Of a DNA stretch of 46,879 bases, positions 32,172 through 41,152 are shown piece after piece. The first letter of the stretch is position 1; each line of letters begins with the position of its first letter. The stretch is from Chloroflexota bacterium (GTDB lineage: Bacteria > Chloroflexota > JAHJIN01): the NCBI GenBank assembly GCA_018823415.1, contig JAHJIN010000185.1, forward strand, positions 1 through 46,879. The letters are read 5' to 3'. The notes under the pieces are model-generated. The model ran no database searches and was not told the DNA's origin. It saw nothing but the letters and a program-made list of their open reading frames with translations. Position numbers and translations under genes: made by a program.

Positions 32172-32735
32172 TCAGCGCCGGGGAGCCGCCATTGTGTCAT
32201 AGATGATGGCGCCCAGGCCGGCCACCAGCGTCGAGATGGCCGCGTCCAGCGGGGCGCAGCCGGCCATGCAGCACAGGCTCACCAGGCCCAGGCCGCCGGT
32301 GGCGACTCCCACCAGCACGTTCACGCAAAAGTAGGTGAGGATGTCCAGGCCGGCCAGGGTGATGCCGGCCAGCAGCCCAATGCCAAAGGGCGTGTCGGCT
32401 CGACCCTGTTGGCGCGCCCAGCGCACAGCCAGCGCCCCGGCGCAGCCATAGACCACCAGTTGCGGCAGGTAGAGGAATGGGGTCAATATGCCCAGCGACC
32501 CAAGGGCCAGGATGGCAAAGATCAGGATGGCCGGCCAGCAGGTGAGGGCCGCCCGGAGGGCCGGGTGCAGGGCTTCCCACTCGTTCTGCCAACGCGGCCG
32601 GGTGCTCGGCGGCGTTTCGACGGGAACCAGCGCCCGGGATGGCTCCGGTTCCACGGCCGGCACCGGCTCTGCTGTCGGTTCGATCGGCTCCAGGTCGTGT
32701 TCTTCTGCGGTTAGCATGTCTTCGGTCATGGTCAT
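32172..32735 (-). CDS. Small membrane protein of unknown function
   Basis: This 187-residue protein has an acidic, proline-rich N-terminal 45 residues that should be cytoplasmic, followed by four probable membrane segments (about 66-90, 92-106, 117-139 and 142-175). The third and fourth contain several cysteines (YFCVNV, LCCMAGCAP). I do not recognise the family. It starts at 32735 behind GAGGAGAG; a second ATG six bases later is also possible. It lies 66 bp after the TIGR03663-NHL gene in the same direction. An accessory subunit of the glycosyltransferase cluster is one possibility, based on position only. Confidence 0.65.
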   Translation of the reverse strand: MTMTEDMLTAEEHDLEPIEPTAEPVPAVEPEPSRALVPVETPPSTRPRWQNEWEALHPALRAALTCWPAILIFAILALGSLGILTPFLYLPQLVVYGCAGALAVRWARQQGRADTPFGIGLLAGITLAGLDILTYFCVNVLVGVATGGLGLVSLCCMAGCAPLDAAISTLVAGLGAIIYDTMAAPRR

Positions 32736-32801
32736 TCTCTCCTCATGGCTCAGGCATGGGTCGGGGTCAAGGGAATCCCCTTGGCGGCGATGCGATACGA
32801 G

Positions 32802-35800
32802 CTATGGCAGCGGCGGGAACACCATGATGCGGTTGTTGCCGCTGTCGCTCACATAGATCGTGCCATCCATGCCCACGGCAATGCCGGTGGGGGTGTTGAG
32901 CTCGCCGGCGCCGACGCCAAACGTGCCCCACACGTCCATCAGGATGCCGTTGCCGCTCCACCGGATGATGCGTGCGCCCTCGGGGTCGGTGGCGTACAGG
33001 TAGCCGCCCCGGCTGGCCGTGGCCAGGTAGGGCTTGTTCAGGATGGATTCGCTGTACCAGGCCAGCACCGGCCACTGGGCCTGATAGTCCATGTCGGCGT
33101 CAAAGCGCTGGATGCGATAGTTCCACGTGTCGGCCACATAGATGTCGCCTTCCGGGCCGATGGCAATGCCCACCGGCTCGTTGAACTGGCCTTCCCACGT
33201 GCCGGGTGTGCCCCAGTCGCCCAGAACCTCGCCGGCCGGGCTAAACTTGACGATGCGCTTGTTCCCGGTGTCGGTGATGAACACGTTGCCGTCCTTGTCG
33301 ATGGCCAGGTCACGCGGGCCGTAAAAGCCCAGGGTGGGCGTCTGGGTCCAGGCGTCCTTGTAGGTGCCCTGCGCGTCAAAGATCTGGATGCGATAGTTCC
33401 ACGTGTCGGCCACGTACACCGTGCCATCCTGAGCCACGGCCACGCCCCAGGGTTCCTGGAACTCGCCAGGGTTGGTGCCTTGCTGGCCCCATGCGCGCAC
33501 GAATTTGCCTTGCGCGTCAAAGACCTGGATGCGATGGTTACCGCTATCGGTCACGTACAGGTTGCCGTCTGGCCCCAGGGCCATGCCCTTGGGCGCGTTG
33601 AACTGGCCCTCTTCCGCGCCCGGAGTGCCCCAGGTGCGGGAGCTGGTCCAACTGGTGGTATATGCCTTGTACTGCTCTTCCAGGCCGGCCGTCCCCGACG
33701 TGGTGGGCCACTGGCTTTCGGCCGGGCCGGCCCCGCCCTGGTCCACGTCCTTGCGAATGTAGCACACAAAGTCCCACGAGCCCAGGGGATTGGGCAGCTC
33801 GCGGTACAGGAGGTATTTGATCATGGTTTCCCGGTTGCCGGGATCGGTAAAGGTGCTGATCACGCGCTCTGAGGTCAGGCCGCGATAGTCTTCGGGGAAC
33901 CACCAGCGCATGCGGCCCTGGTAGCGATTGTATTGCCCCATCATGGGCCGAACCTTGTCGTCGTGGTTGGCGCCGATCCATATCACCGGCGCGTCGGCAT
34001 CCGGCGCAAAGTTGTTGGCGTTCAAGTCCTGGTACGACACGTTGGTATAATCGCGCCAGTACCACCACAGCACGGTGCGCATCTCTTCGTCGTGGATGAG
34101 CCGGGTGCTAGTGTCGGTACCCAGCCGGCGGGTGATGTCATAGACTCTGTTGTTCATCATGGGCACGTCCGGCGTGGTCTGGGTATAGATGAGCATCTCG
34201 ACCGCCACGTCGCCGTGGATAAAGCTCGCCATCACGGCTGCGCGCACGGTAAAGGCTGCCAGGATGAGGACCACCGCCACCATCAGCACCCGCAGCGAGT
34301 CGCGCAGGCCCACGCGCCAGCCGGCCAGCCACACCCACACGCCGCCCAGCACGGCCAGGGCGATGACCAGCGCCAGCCACTGCATGGTCTGCGACTGGTC
34401 TGCGGCCGTGGCGCCGGCAAAGGGCCGGCGGCCCAGCAGCGCCGCCGCCACAATGATGATGAGCGGCACCAGCACGGCCAGGATGGCGCCGCCGCGCCGG
34501 GCAATCGCCGGCCAGTCGGCCCGGGCTACCAGATGTGCCAATGCCCACCCGCCCAGCACTGCCAGGGGCAGCGCGATGTGGATGGTGAGCCAGGGCATCT
34601 TTTCGCCGGCCCAGGAATAGAGCACAAAGCTCAGGAACGTCCAGTAGACCATGAACGCCGGGAACAGGCCGGCGGCGTGCAGCACGTCTCGCCGGGGCGC
34701 CGGGGCCTTGTCGGTCGATTCGAGGAACTCGGCCTGGGCCGGGGTCAGGTCAACCGGGGTTTCGGCCGGCGCCAGGTCTGCCGGAGCCTCGGTCGGCGCC
34801 AGGTCTGCCGGGGCCTCGGCCGACGATTCGGGCGATCTGGCCCGGCCAATGGCGATGAACCCCAGCCCGATGAGGCTGAGGAACAGGGCCGTAAACTCGT
34901 ATAGCGGGACGATGAGCAGGTAATAATACGGCGGCTGTTCGCCCCGGGCATACTCGTGCTGGGTGAGCCAATAGCCCAGCGAGCCGACGGAGCCGGTGGC
35001 CAACCCCTGAGGGTTGGTAAACAGCGTGGTATACAGTAGCACGAACGGCACGTAGAAAATGGCCGCGCAGATGAGCCAGCGCCGGGGGCTCCACCACAGG
35101 CCGATGAGCACCGAGATGACCATGACCAGCACATAAAGGGGCGCGGTGACCAGGATGCCCCCGGTGCTATAGTTGATGGGGTCGGCCACCAGTTGCACCG
35201 GCCCGGAGGGCAGCGGGATGGTTGGCAGGGTGACGTTCAGGGCCGTGAGGCCGCGGCCCAGGATGTTGACCAAAAAGGGCGTGAAAAAGGGCGCCGTCAG
35301 CGTGCCAATGAGCATGATGAGATCGGCCGGCGGGTCCCAGTCCCAGCCGGTCTCGGTCCGCCGGAACGGGCGCTGCTTGTCTACGGCCCAGCGCCAGAGC
35401 ACCAGGAAAGCCAGGAACGTGCCCAGGATGAACACGGTGATAAAGGTCAGCTCGTGGTTCATGTACGACACGATGAGAGCGCCGGTGAGGACATAGAGCC
35501 AGCGCTCTCGGCGCTCGTCCAGGTACCGGAACACGGCGATGACCATGATCAGGGTACAGGTGGCAGAAAACATGTCGTGGCGCAGGTGCCGCGAATAGTA
35601 CAGGATGCTGGGCGAGATGAGGATGAGCATCCCCACCAGCAGCGCGCCCACGCGTCCCAGCTCTTTGCGCAGGAACCACGGCAGCATCACCATGAGAGTG
35701 CCAAAGATGGCCGGCCCCAGCCGGGCCGTCGCATCCGTCACCCCGAACAACAGGTACATGAATGCCTGAAAGTGATACAGGAACGGCCCGTGAAAGATGG

Positions 35801-36008
35801 GGTTGTGTTGATAGCCGATGCCCCGGTACAGCTCCCACGACCACGAGGCGTGGATCACCTCGTCGTGGTGGAGCGCGCCGAATTGCAGGTTGTAGAACCG
35901 GGACACCAGGGCCACGATGAACAGGGCCAGCCAGGCCAGCTTTTCCCAGTCGATCTGGAGGGCGGCGGCCAGGGGGCGATTCAGATGGGTTTTGATTTCG
36001 GCAGTCAT
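32802..36008 (-). CDS. TIGR03663/Agl23-like GT-C membrane protein fused to an NHL beta-propeller
   Basis: This 1068-residue protein starts with about a dozen membrane segments of the TIGR03663 family (Agl23-like), linked in archaea to lipid-linked sugar transfer. The first extracytoplasmic loop holds Asp49-Glu50 (LHHDEVIHA), the acidic pair expected in GT-C enzymes. A cytoplasmic-looking loop has three 9-residue repeats (APADLAPTE type). The last 290 residues contain about six NHL repeats, for example LGPDGNLYVTDSGNHRIQVF, forming a likely beta-propeller on the outer side. That fusion would let the transferase bind a target protein or glycan. Start 36008 has GAGG at correct spacing; an ATG ten codons upstream lacks one. 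It follows the GT-C gene at 36064 by 55 bp. Confidence 0.88.
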   Translation of the reverse strand: MTAEIKTHLNRPLAAALQIDWEKLAWLALFIVALVSRFYNLQFGALHHDEVIHASWSWELYRGIGYQHNPIFHGPFLYHFQAFMYLLFGVTDATARLGPAIFGTLMVMLPWFLRKELGRVGALLVGMLILISPSILYYSRHLRHDMFSATCTLIMVIAVFRYLDERRERWLYVLTGALIVSYMNHELTFITVFILGTFLAFLVLWRWAVDKQRPFRRTETGWDWDPPADLIMLIGTLTAPFFTPFLVNILGRGLTALNVTLPTIPLPSGPVQLVADPINYSTGGILVTAPLYVLVMVISVLIGLWWSPRRWLICAAIFYVPFVLLYTTLFTNPQGLATGSVGSLGYWLTQHEYARGEQPPYYYLLIVPLYEFTALFLSLIGLGFIAIGRARSPESSAEAPADLAPTEAPADLAPAETPVDLTPAQAEFLESTDKAPAPRRDVLHAAGLFPAFMVYWTFLSFVLYSWAGEKMPWLTIHIALPLAVLGGWALAHLVARADWPAIARRGGAILAVLVPLIIIVAAALLGRRPFAGATAADQSQTMQWLALVIALAVLGGVWVWLAGWRVGLRDSLRVLMVAVVLILAAFTVRAAVMASFIHGDVAVEMLIYTQTTPDVPMMNNRVYDITRRLGTDTSTRLIHDEEMRTVLWWYWRDYTNVSYQDLNANNFAPDADAPVIWIGANHDDKVRPMMGQYNRYQGRMRWWFPEDYRGLTSERVISTFTDPGNRETMIKYLLYRELPNPLGSWDFVCYIRKDVDQGGAGPAESQWPTTSGTAGLEEQYKAYTTSWTSSRTWGTPGAEEGQFNAPKGMALGPDGNLYVTDSGNHRIQVFDAQGKFVRAWGQQGTNPGEFQEPWGVAVAQDGTVYVADTWNYRIQIFDAQGTYKDAWTQTPTLGFYGPRDLAIDKDGNVFITDTGNKRIVKFSPAGEVLGDWGTPGTWEGQFNEPVGIAIGPEGDIYVADTWNYRIQRFDADMDYQAQWPVLAWYSESILNKPYLATASRGGYLYATDPEGARIIRWSGNGILMDVWGTFGVGAGELNTPTGIAVGMDGTIYVSDSGNNRIMVFPPLP
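34734..34814 (-). repeat. Three tandem 27-bp repeats within the GT-C-NHL gene
   Basis: The DNA encodes APADLAPTE, APADLAPAE and TPVDLTPAQ in succession. Period is 27 bp and the copies are imperfect. The segment falls in a hydrophilic loop between membrane segments and likely forms a flexible linker prone to length change. Confidence 0.75.
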
Positions 36009-36033
36009 GGTAACCTCGTGTGACAAGTAGACA

Positions 36034-36069
36034 AGCAACCAGTAATCAGCAACCAGCTACTGGCTACTG
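36034..36069. repeat. Low-complexity spacer with direct repeats
   Basis: AGCAACCAG occurs at 36034-36042 and again at 36048-36056, followed by CTACTG twice (36057-36062 and 36064-36069). The run covers the stop codon of the GT-C gene and most of the spacer before the next gene. It is likely a slippage-derived repeat; no promoter is visible in it. Confidence 0.5.
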
Positions 36070-37776
36070 TCGTATGTAGACGACGTACTCGTGGTTGTAG
36101 GGCGGCACGGCGCTGTACCGATAAAGCAGCCACTCGATAAAGGTGCTCCAGGAGAACGAGTCGCCCGGCCACTCGATGCGCTGCGTGTATTGGCGGCGGG
36201 TATACCCCGGCAGTGCCTCGTCCAGGGCTGCCTGCCACTCGACCGGGGCGATGATCACGGTGGCAAACTCGTCGCCCGGTTGCGTCGTATAGGTGACGAC
36301 ATGGTCGCGCAAGAGCCAGTCCCACACCGGGTCCGGCTCGCCGATGATGGTCACGTCCAGCCCGGTCCAATTGGCCCGGTGCATAAATGCCGCCTCACCC
36401 AGGTCGGCCTGGAACAGGCGTATGTCGGATGATACCGGCTGGCGGTCCAGGAAATCACGGGGACCGGTAGTGGGTGGAAAGATCAGATACGTGGCCCCGT
36501 GGAGCGAGAGCACCAAGAGCACCGCGCCGACGACGGACAACCCCAGCCAGCGGGGCCGGGCCGCCCACGTCCAATAGAGCACGGTGATGGTCAGGATGAT
36601 CAGGCACGCGGCCAGGGTCAACTCGCTGCCGGCCTGGTCTTGCCAGACTACCAGCCGCACCAGGGCGGCCATCACGTACAAAAAGGCTAACGCAAAGACG
36701 ACCAACAGCCCCCGAGTGCGTGTCCAGGTGAGTCCTTCGGCCCACAATTGGTCCACGAACAGGCCGGCCAGCAGGATGAGGGGTAGCACGATGGGCGCGG
36801 TCTGGGTCGAGTCGGCCAGGGTCGTCAGCAGGAACGCGACCAGCGCCCACAGGATCAGGAACACGGCCCAGGGACCACGAGCCTCTCCCCGGCTCTCATC
36901 CTGAAGGGCGGGGGTAAATTCCACGAGCCAGGCCGGCCGGGCCAGCAAAAAGCCCATCGCCGTGGCGCCCAGTACCAGCGCTGCCACATCATAGAGGGCC
37001 AGCAGGCGCAGGGCGTGCTCCCACGGCACGGTACGCGGCGACCAGAATGCCGTCAGCCAGCGGCCCGGCACAGTCACCAGCACCTCTTGCAGGCCGTCGA
37101 GCCGGGTCAGCGCTACGGTGGATGCCACCACCAGGACTGCGCCCAGGACCAGCCCGGTGCGGATGATGAGTGCCCGGTCTGGCCGGGGCGCGCGCCCGGT
37201 GACGAGGAACACGCCGGCGAAAATCGCCAGCATGAGGACGAGGGGATACGCCGCCGAGCTGGCGGCCAATGCCAGGCCCAGCCCCCCGGCCGCCAGGTAC
37301 AGATGGGCCGGGCGCCCGGACTCGCGATAGCGCCACAGGGCGGCCGTCAGCAGCAGGCCGGCGCCCAGGGCGAGCGTGGTCCCGTCTGCGCTATCTGACA
37401 GGAACACAAAGGATGGCGACACGGCCAGCAGGGCCGCCGCTGCCAGGGCCCCCAGGCGGCCCAGTTGCCGATGCAGCAGGGCTGGCAGGGCCACCAGCGC
37501 GACGCCGGCCAGGGCCGGGACTAGCCGTGCCGCCGCATCGCTGATGCCCAACCACCCAAAGGAGCCCAGGGTCGTCAGCAGATACAGCGGCTCGCGCGGC
37601 GCATAGTCCAGTCCCCAATAGAGCTGCCAGGCGGCCAGGGCGTGTTCGGACTCGCCGGCCGACAGGGGCCGCAGGCCCAGGCCCCACAGCCGCAGCGCCG
37701 CTGCCAGCAGCAGCAGCCCGGCGTAGAGGGCCATCTCCAGGTTTACGCGGGTTAGCAGGTTGGTTCTAGGTTGCAT
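36064..37776 (-). CDS. GT-C-type membrane glycosyltransferase-like protein (GT39-like)
   Basis: This 570-residue protein has about twelve membrane segments and the general form of a GT-C/dolichyl-phosphate-mannose-type glycosyltransferase. The first extracytoplasmic loop reads PLSAGESEHALAAW where its neighbour at 32802 reads LHHDEVIHASW, so the expected aspartate is Gly41 while Glu42 remains. The C-terminal 130 residues form a soluble domain ending AVPPYNHEYVVYIRQ, similar to the soluble part of its neighbour before the NHL repeats. It probably works with the flanking membrane proteins on lipid-linked sugar transfer to cell-surface proteins or polymers, but loss of the aspartate leaves its activity uncertain. 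Spacing is 57 bp after the DUF2298 gene. Confidence 0.82.
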   Translation of the reverse strand: MQPRTNLLTRVNLEMALYAGLLLLAAALRLWGLGLRPLSAGESEHALAAWQLYWGLDYAPREPLYLLTTLGSFGWLGISDAAARLVPALAGVALVALPALLHRQLGRLGALAAAALLAVSPSFVFLSDSADGTTLALGAGLLLTAALWRYRESGRPAHLYLAAGGLGLALAASSAAYPLVLMLAIFAGVFLVTGRAPRPDRALIIRTGLVLGAVLVVASTVALTRLDGLQEVLVTVPGRWLTAFWSPRTVPWEHALRLLALYDVAALVLGATAMGFLLARPAWLVEFTPALQDESRGEARGPWAVFLILWALVAFLLTTLADSTQTAPIVLPLILLAGLFVDQLWAEGLTWTRTRGLLVVFALAFLYVMAALVRLVVWQDQAGSELTLAACLIILTITVLYWTWAARPRWLGLSVVGAVLLVLSLHGATYLIFPPTTGPRDFLDRQPVSSDIRLFQADLGEAAFMHRANWTGLDVTIIGEPDPVWDWLLRDHVVTYTTQPGDEFATVIIAPVEWQAALDEALPGYTRRQYTQRIEWPGDSFSWSTFIEWLLYRYSAVPPYNHEYVVYIRQ

Positions 37777-37833
37777 GGTTTCTCACCAACGTATTGCCTA
37801 TTTCGTGGCTCGATACACAGTATGCATCAGGTC

Positions 37834-40194
37834 TTATCGGCGTTTGTAGATGACTATGCCATCCACATCATAGACCACGTCCATGAACGTGGCAAACTTG
37901 GCCAGGGCCTCTGGCGTATAGTCGGCGCGCTCTAACGTGCCCACATAGACAAACATCACGTTGTATTGGTCCAACAAGGCCCGGGCCGTGGCCGTATCGC
38001 CCTCATAGATGGCCTTGACGTCGGCCTCGCGCTGGCTGGGGTACTCGCCACGCCACTGCCATTCGTGCCCGGCCCAGCCCATCACCGTGGGCAGCCCGGT
38101 CATGGCCGAGATGTGGCTGTAATCGCCCCACTCGCCGCCCACGGTTTCCAGGATCACCGGCGCGCCGGGCACCTGCTCGTTCAGCCAGGTGATGGCTTTC
38201 AGATCGCCGGGGTACGAGCCGGCCAGCCAGGCTGTGCCATCCAACGTGGGCTCGCGCTGAAAATCGCCGGCCTTGCTGGGCACGGCTAACAGCGGGTAGA
38301 CGAGCCCGGCCAGGACCAGCGCGCCCGAAACGACCGTCACCGTGACGCCGGCCCAACGCGGCCAGCGCCGGGGCAGCGCGTACAGGGCATAGGCCGCTGC
38401 TATCGCCAGTAGCACCCAGGCCTGGTAATAAAACTTGAACACGGTGTTCATGCGGCTGCTGAATACGTCGCGGATATAGAACGTCTCGCAGATCAGGAGC
38501 AGCACGAACGAGAGCGCTACCAGAAGCAAGACGAAGCGGTCAGCGGTTCGGTTCCCGTTGCCGGGCAACAACATGAGCCGCACCAGCACCCACAACGCGG
38601 CCATCGCCAACAGCGTATAGACCACCAGATGCGCCGGCTTGGCGGTGAGGTCCGTGAGGGCCGGCACCTGGTCATCCGGGACCAGGCCGGCCATTCGCGC
38701 CACCAGGATCGCCACGACCCAGGCCAGGGCCAGCACCACCGGCACGCCCACAGCCAGGAGCCCCAGGATGCCGGTGCCTTTGATCTCTCGCGAACGCCGC
38801 CAGCCATCGACCACCAGGGCCAGCGCCAGCAGCAGGAACGGCCCAAAAAAGACCAGCAGGTGCGCCAGCGAGGTATAATTGCCCATGACCGGGGCCAGGC
38901 CCTCGGTGCTGATGCGCGGGCCGAGGTAAAAGGGCAGATATAGGACAAAGCTTAGACCCACCAGCACCACGGCATAGTGCCCCACGCGCCACAGCCAGGT
39001 CCACCCGCGCCACTCTTGCTGCGCGTACGCCCAGATGGCATACGCGGCAATGACCACCAGGCCAAAGGTGGGCAGGTCCCAGCTATTGAGAAAACCCAAC
39101 CCACCCACCAGGAGCGGCGCCCAACCCGACAGGCCCACCGGCCAGAGCCGGTGCCAGTCGAATGACTTGGGTGTGGCGTGGGGCAACGGCTCGCGCTCGG
39201 CGTCCAGCGAACGCGCCGGTGCACCCAGCACGGCCAATCCCAGCGACAGCACCAGCACGCCAAAAGGCAGCGCCATCACGTGGGGGTGCAGGTCGGCCAG
39301 GAGAAAGCTGAAAAAGGGAAACTCGTCGATGGCGCCGGGGATGACACGCGAGGCCCGCCACCACCACCAGTTGTCGGTGGGGATGCCGCCGGTGGGCAGG
39401 CGTGGCAGGAACAGGCCCCCGGCGTCCGACGACACATAGAGCCACTGCCAGAACTCGGCCGGAAGCCAGCCCTGGGCATAGATCACCTCCAGGAACCCTT
39501 CCAGGTTGCCCAGCACCAGCACAAAAATGGCCCCCAACGCGCCAAACAAGAGGGCCGTGGCAGAAGGCCGCCCGGCGCGTCGCGTCACCAGGTTGTAGAC
39601 CAGGCTGCCCACGCCGCCGGCTGTCAGGGCAAATACGGTGGCGATGGACAGGTTAAAGGCCACGCCGGGCAACGTGCCGGTGAGCCGGGTCAGCATGGCC
39701 ATCAGCAGGTAGCCCAGGTAATAATAGCTGATGGTATAGCCGCTCATCCAGGGGTCGAGTGGAGGAAACTGCCGGCTGCGGAGGATGCCATTGAGGAAGG
39801 CAAAATCCATCGGCTTTTCGGTGCCGCCGATCTCGGGGTTATAGGCCCGCAGGACCACCAGCGTCAGGAATGCCAGGGCAAACAGCGCCTCGGCGAACAG
39901 GATCAGCCGCCACTGCTCGCGCAGTTGGGCCACGGCCTGCTGCCGCCAGTCCCGGCTGACGAGCCAACACCCGGCTGCCAGGGCCAGGGCCACCAGCATG
40001 ATGGCCCCCGGGGTGTTTTCCAGGACGCCGAGCATACCCAGCAACCAGAAGAAATAGCCCGTGAGCAACAGGCCCAAGGCTTTCGCCAGGGGATAGCCCC
40101 GGTCCGGCAGGTTCTTGAAGAGGTTGGCTGCCAGGGGCCACACCGCCAGGCCCAACGCTTCTAATGCCAGCCACCATGATAGCACAGCGACCAC
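37834..40194 (-). CDS. DUF2298 family membrane protein (Chlor_Arch_YYY type)
   Basis: This 786-residue protein has more than a dozen membrane segments and motifs of the DUF2298 family, known mainly from Chloroflexi and archaea. Examples are NPEIGGTEKPMDFAFLNGI with PPLDPWMSGYTISYYYLGY, and SRMNTVFKFYYQAW. The C-terminal soluble part includes APVILETVGGEWGDY and ends DVDGIVIYKRR. The arrangement resembles GT-C glycosyltransferases, and acidic residues in the first loop could serve catalysis. The start is a GTG at 40194 with CGAGG at good spacing; ATG at 40177 is out of frame. It is first in the leftward run and is preceded by a TATAAA box between two 11-bp direct repeats. Confidence 0.85.
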   Translation of the reverse strand: MVAVLSWWLALEALGLAVWPLAANLFKNLPDRGYPLAKALGLLLTGYFFWLLGMLGVLENTPGAIMLVALALAAGCWLVSRDWRQQAVAQLREQWRLILFAEALFALAFLTLVVLRAYNPEIGGTEKPMDFAFLNGILRSRQFPPLDPWMSGYTISYYYLGYLLMAMLTRLTGTLPGVAFNLSIATVFALTAGGVGSLVYNLVTRRAGRPSATALLFGALGAIFVLVLGNLEGFLEVIYAQGWLPAEFWQWLYVSSDAGGLFLPRLPTGGIPTDNWWWWRASRVIPGAIDEFPFFSFLLADLHPHVMALPFGVLVLSLGLAVLGAPARSLDAEREPLPHATPKSFDWHRLWPVGLSGWAPLLVGGLGFLNSWDLPTFGLVVIAAYAIWAYAQQEWRGWTWLWRVGHYAVVLVGLSFVLYLPFYLGPRISTEGLAPVMGNYTSLAHLLVFFGPFLLLALALVVDGWRRSREIKGTGILGLLAVGVPVVLALAWVVAILVARMAGLVPDDQVPALTDLTAKPAHLVVYTLLAMAALWVLVRLMLLPGNGNRTADRFVLLLVALSFVLLLICETFYIRDVFSSRMNTVFKFYYQAWVLLAIAAAYALYALPRRWPRWAGVTVTVVSGALVLAGLVYPLLAVPSKAGDFQREPTLDGTAWLAGSYPGDLKAITWLNEQVPGAPVILETVGGEWGDYSHISAMTGLPTVMGWAGHEWQWRGEYPSQREADVKAIYEGDTATARALLDQYNVMFVYVGTLERADYTPEALAKFATFMDVVYDVDGIVIYKRR

Positions 40195-40206
40195 GGGTTG
40201 CCTCGG

Positions 40207-40244
40207 TCAGGCCCGGGTAGATTTATACGTGATTCAGGCCCGGG
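40207..40244 (-). promoter_or_regulatory. Direct repeats flanking a TATAAA box before the glycosyltransferase run
   Basis: TCAGGCCCGGG occurs at 40207-40217 and 40234-40244. On the minus strand TATAAA (40227-40222) lies between the two, about 28 bp upstream of the GTG start. A TTGACA is present at 40257-40252 but 24 bp away, too far for a normal promoter. The repeats could be activator or repressor half-sites on a promoter with a weak -35 region. Confidence 0.45.
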
Positions 40245-40250
40245 ATCCTG

Positions 40251-40279
40251 TTGTCAAACGATCCGGCATGGTGTACAAT
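40251..40279 (+). promoter_or_regulatory. Candidate antisense promoter pointing into dtd
   Basis: On the plus strand, TTGTCA (40251-40256), a 17-bp spacer and TACAAT (40274-40279) match the promoters seen for proC and YhhN. The genes on both sides are on the minus strand, so its transcript would be antisense to dtd and fmdB. Confidence 0.4.
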
Positions 40280-40291
40280 AGGTAGGCCAAG

Positions 40292-40747
40292 CTATCGTTC
40301 TGGCACGCGATCCAGCACCAGCGTCACCGGGCCGTCGTTGTGGATTTCCACCTGCATATAGGCGCCAAACTGTCCGGCGGCCACGCGCAGTCCGTGCTGG
40401 CGCAGCCGGTCGGCAAAGCAGTCCACCAGGGGCGCGGCCAACTCGGGCGGGGCGGCGCTGATGAAATCGGGCCGGCGACCCCGCCGGGCATCGCCCAGCA
40501 GGGTGAACTGCGAGACCACCAGCATCTCGCCGGGTGGCGCCAGGTCCAGCGCCGAACGGTTGAACCGGCCGGCCTCGTCGGCAAAGATGCGCAGGTTGGC
40601 GATCTTGAGCGCCAGCCACGCGGCCTCGGCCTCGGTGTCGCCCTGGGCCACGCCCAGCAGGATCACCAGGCCCGGGCCAATGGCCCCGATGACCTGGTCG
40701 TCCACGCTGACCGACGCGCGTGTGACACGCTGGATCAAGGCTCGCAT
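40292..40747 (-). CDS. dtd: D-aminoacyl-tRNA deacylase
   Basis: This 151-residue enzyme hydrolyses D-aminoacyl-tRNAs and mischarged glycyl-tRNA, protecting translation. It shows both family signatures: SQFTL at 79-83 and the Gly-Pro motif region NDGPVT at 137-142. The N-terminus [13 protein letters not shown] is classical. Length is normal. It follows the fmdB gene by only 4 bp and is probably translated from the same mRNA. A candidate antisense promoter lies just beyond its 3' end. Confidence 0.95.
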   Translation of the reverse strand: MRALIQRVTRASVSVDDQVIGAIGPGLVILLGVAQGDTEAEAAWLALKIANLRIFADEAGRFNRSALDLAPPGEMLVVSQFTLLGDARRGRRPDFISAAPPELAAPLVDCFADRLRQHGLRVAAGQFGAYMQVEIHNDGPVTLVLDRVPER

Positions 40748-40751
40748 GGGG

Positions 40752-41066
40752 CTACTCGCTATCGGCCTTGGGTGACGCCGGCTTGGGCGTCGTCGTGGAT
40801 GGACTATCCGACGTAGCCGTGCTGGACTCGCTGGTGCTCGTGCTCTCTTTTTTCTTGCTGCTGGGTTCGCTCTCGCCTACCGGCTGTGGACGACGGTGGT
40901 CGGTGACATACCAGCCCGAGCCCTTGAACACCACACCCACCGGGTGCAGGACGCGCTTGACCAATCCGCCACATTCGGGGCAGGTCTTGAGCGCTTCCTC
41001 GGTGATGCGCTGACGACGGTCGAAATGAATGCCGCAATCCTGGCATTCGTATTCATAAGTTGGCAT
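40752..41066 (-). CDS. FmdB-family zinc ribbon protein
   Basis: This 104-residue protein has a zinc ribbon of the FmdB/CxxC_CXXC_SSSS type: CQDC at residues 8-11, CPEC near 30-33, then [21 protein letters not shown]. The last 35 residues are rich in serine, threonine and lysine and are probably disordered. Function is unknown; family members are named after a putative amide-induced regulator. The ATG at 41066 has GGAGGG upstream and begins MPTYEYEC, the family's standard start, so the 21-codon in-frame extension is rejected. It has its own promoter (41101-41129) and leads into dtd. Confidence 0.9.
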   Translation of the reverse strand: MPTYEYECQDCGIHFDRRQRITEEALKTCPECGGLVKRVLHPVGVVFKGSGWYVTDHRRPQPVGESEPSSKKKESTSTSESSTATSDSPSTTTPKPASPKADSE

Positions 41067-41100
41067 ACGTGCTACCCTCCAGATAAAGTACCAGGAAAAG

Positions 41101-41129
41101 ATTTTACACCATTTCCCGTGGGAAGGCAA
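41101..41129 (-). promoter_or_regulatory. Sigma-70-type promoter of fmdB-dtd with embedded palindrome
   Basis: On the minus strand, TTGCCT (41129-41124), a 17-bp spacer and TAAAAT (41106-41101) form a vegetative promoter. The spacer contains TTCCC-GT-GGGAA (41113-41124 on the plus strand), a 5-bp dyad placed where a repressor would block polymerase. Confidence 0.6.
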
Positions 41130-41152
41130 GCGCGCAAATCGGTCGAGTGAGC

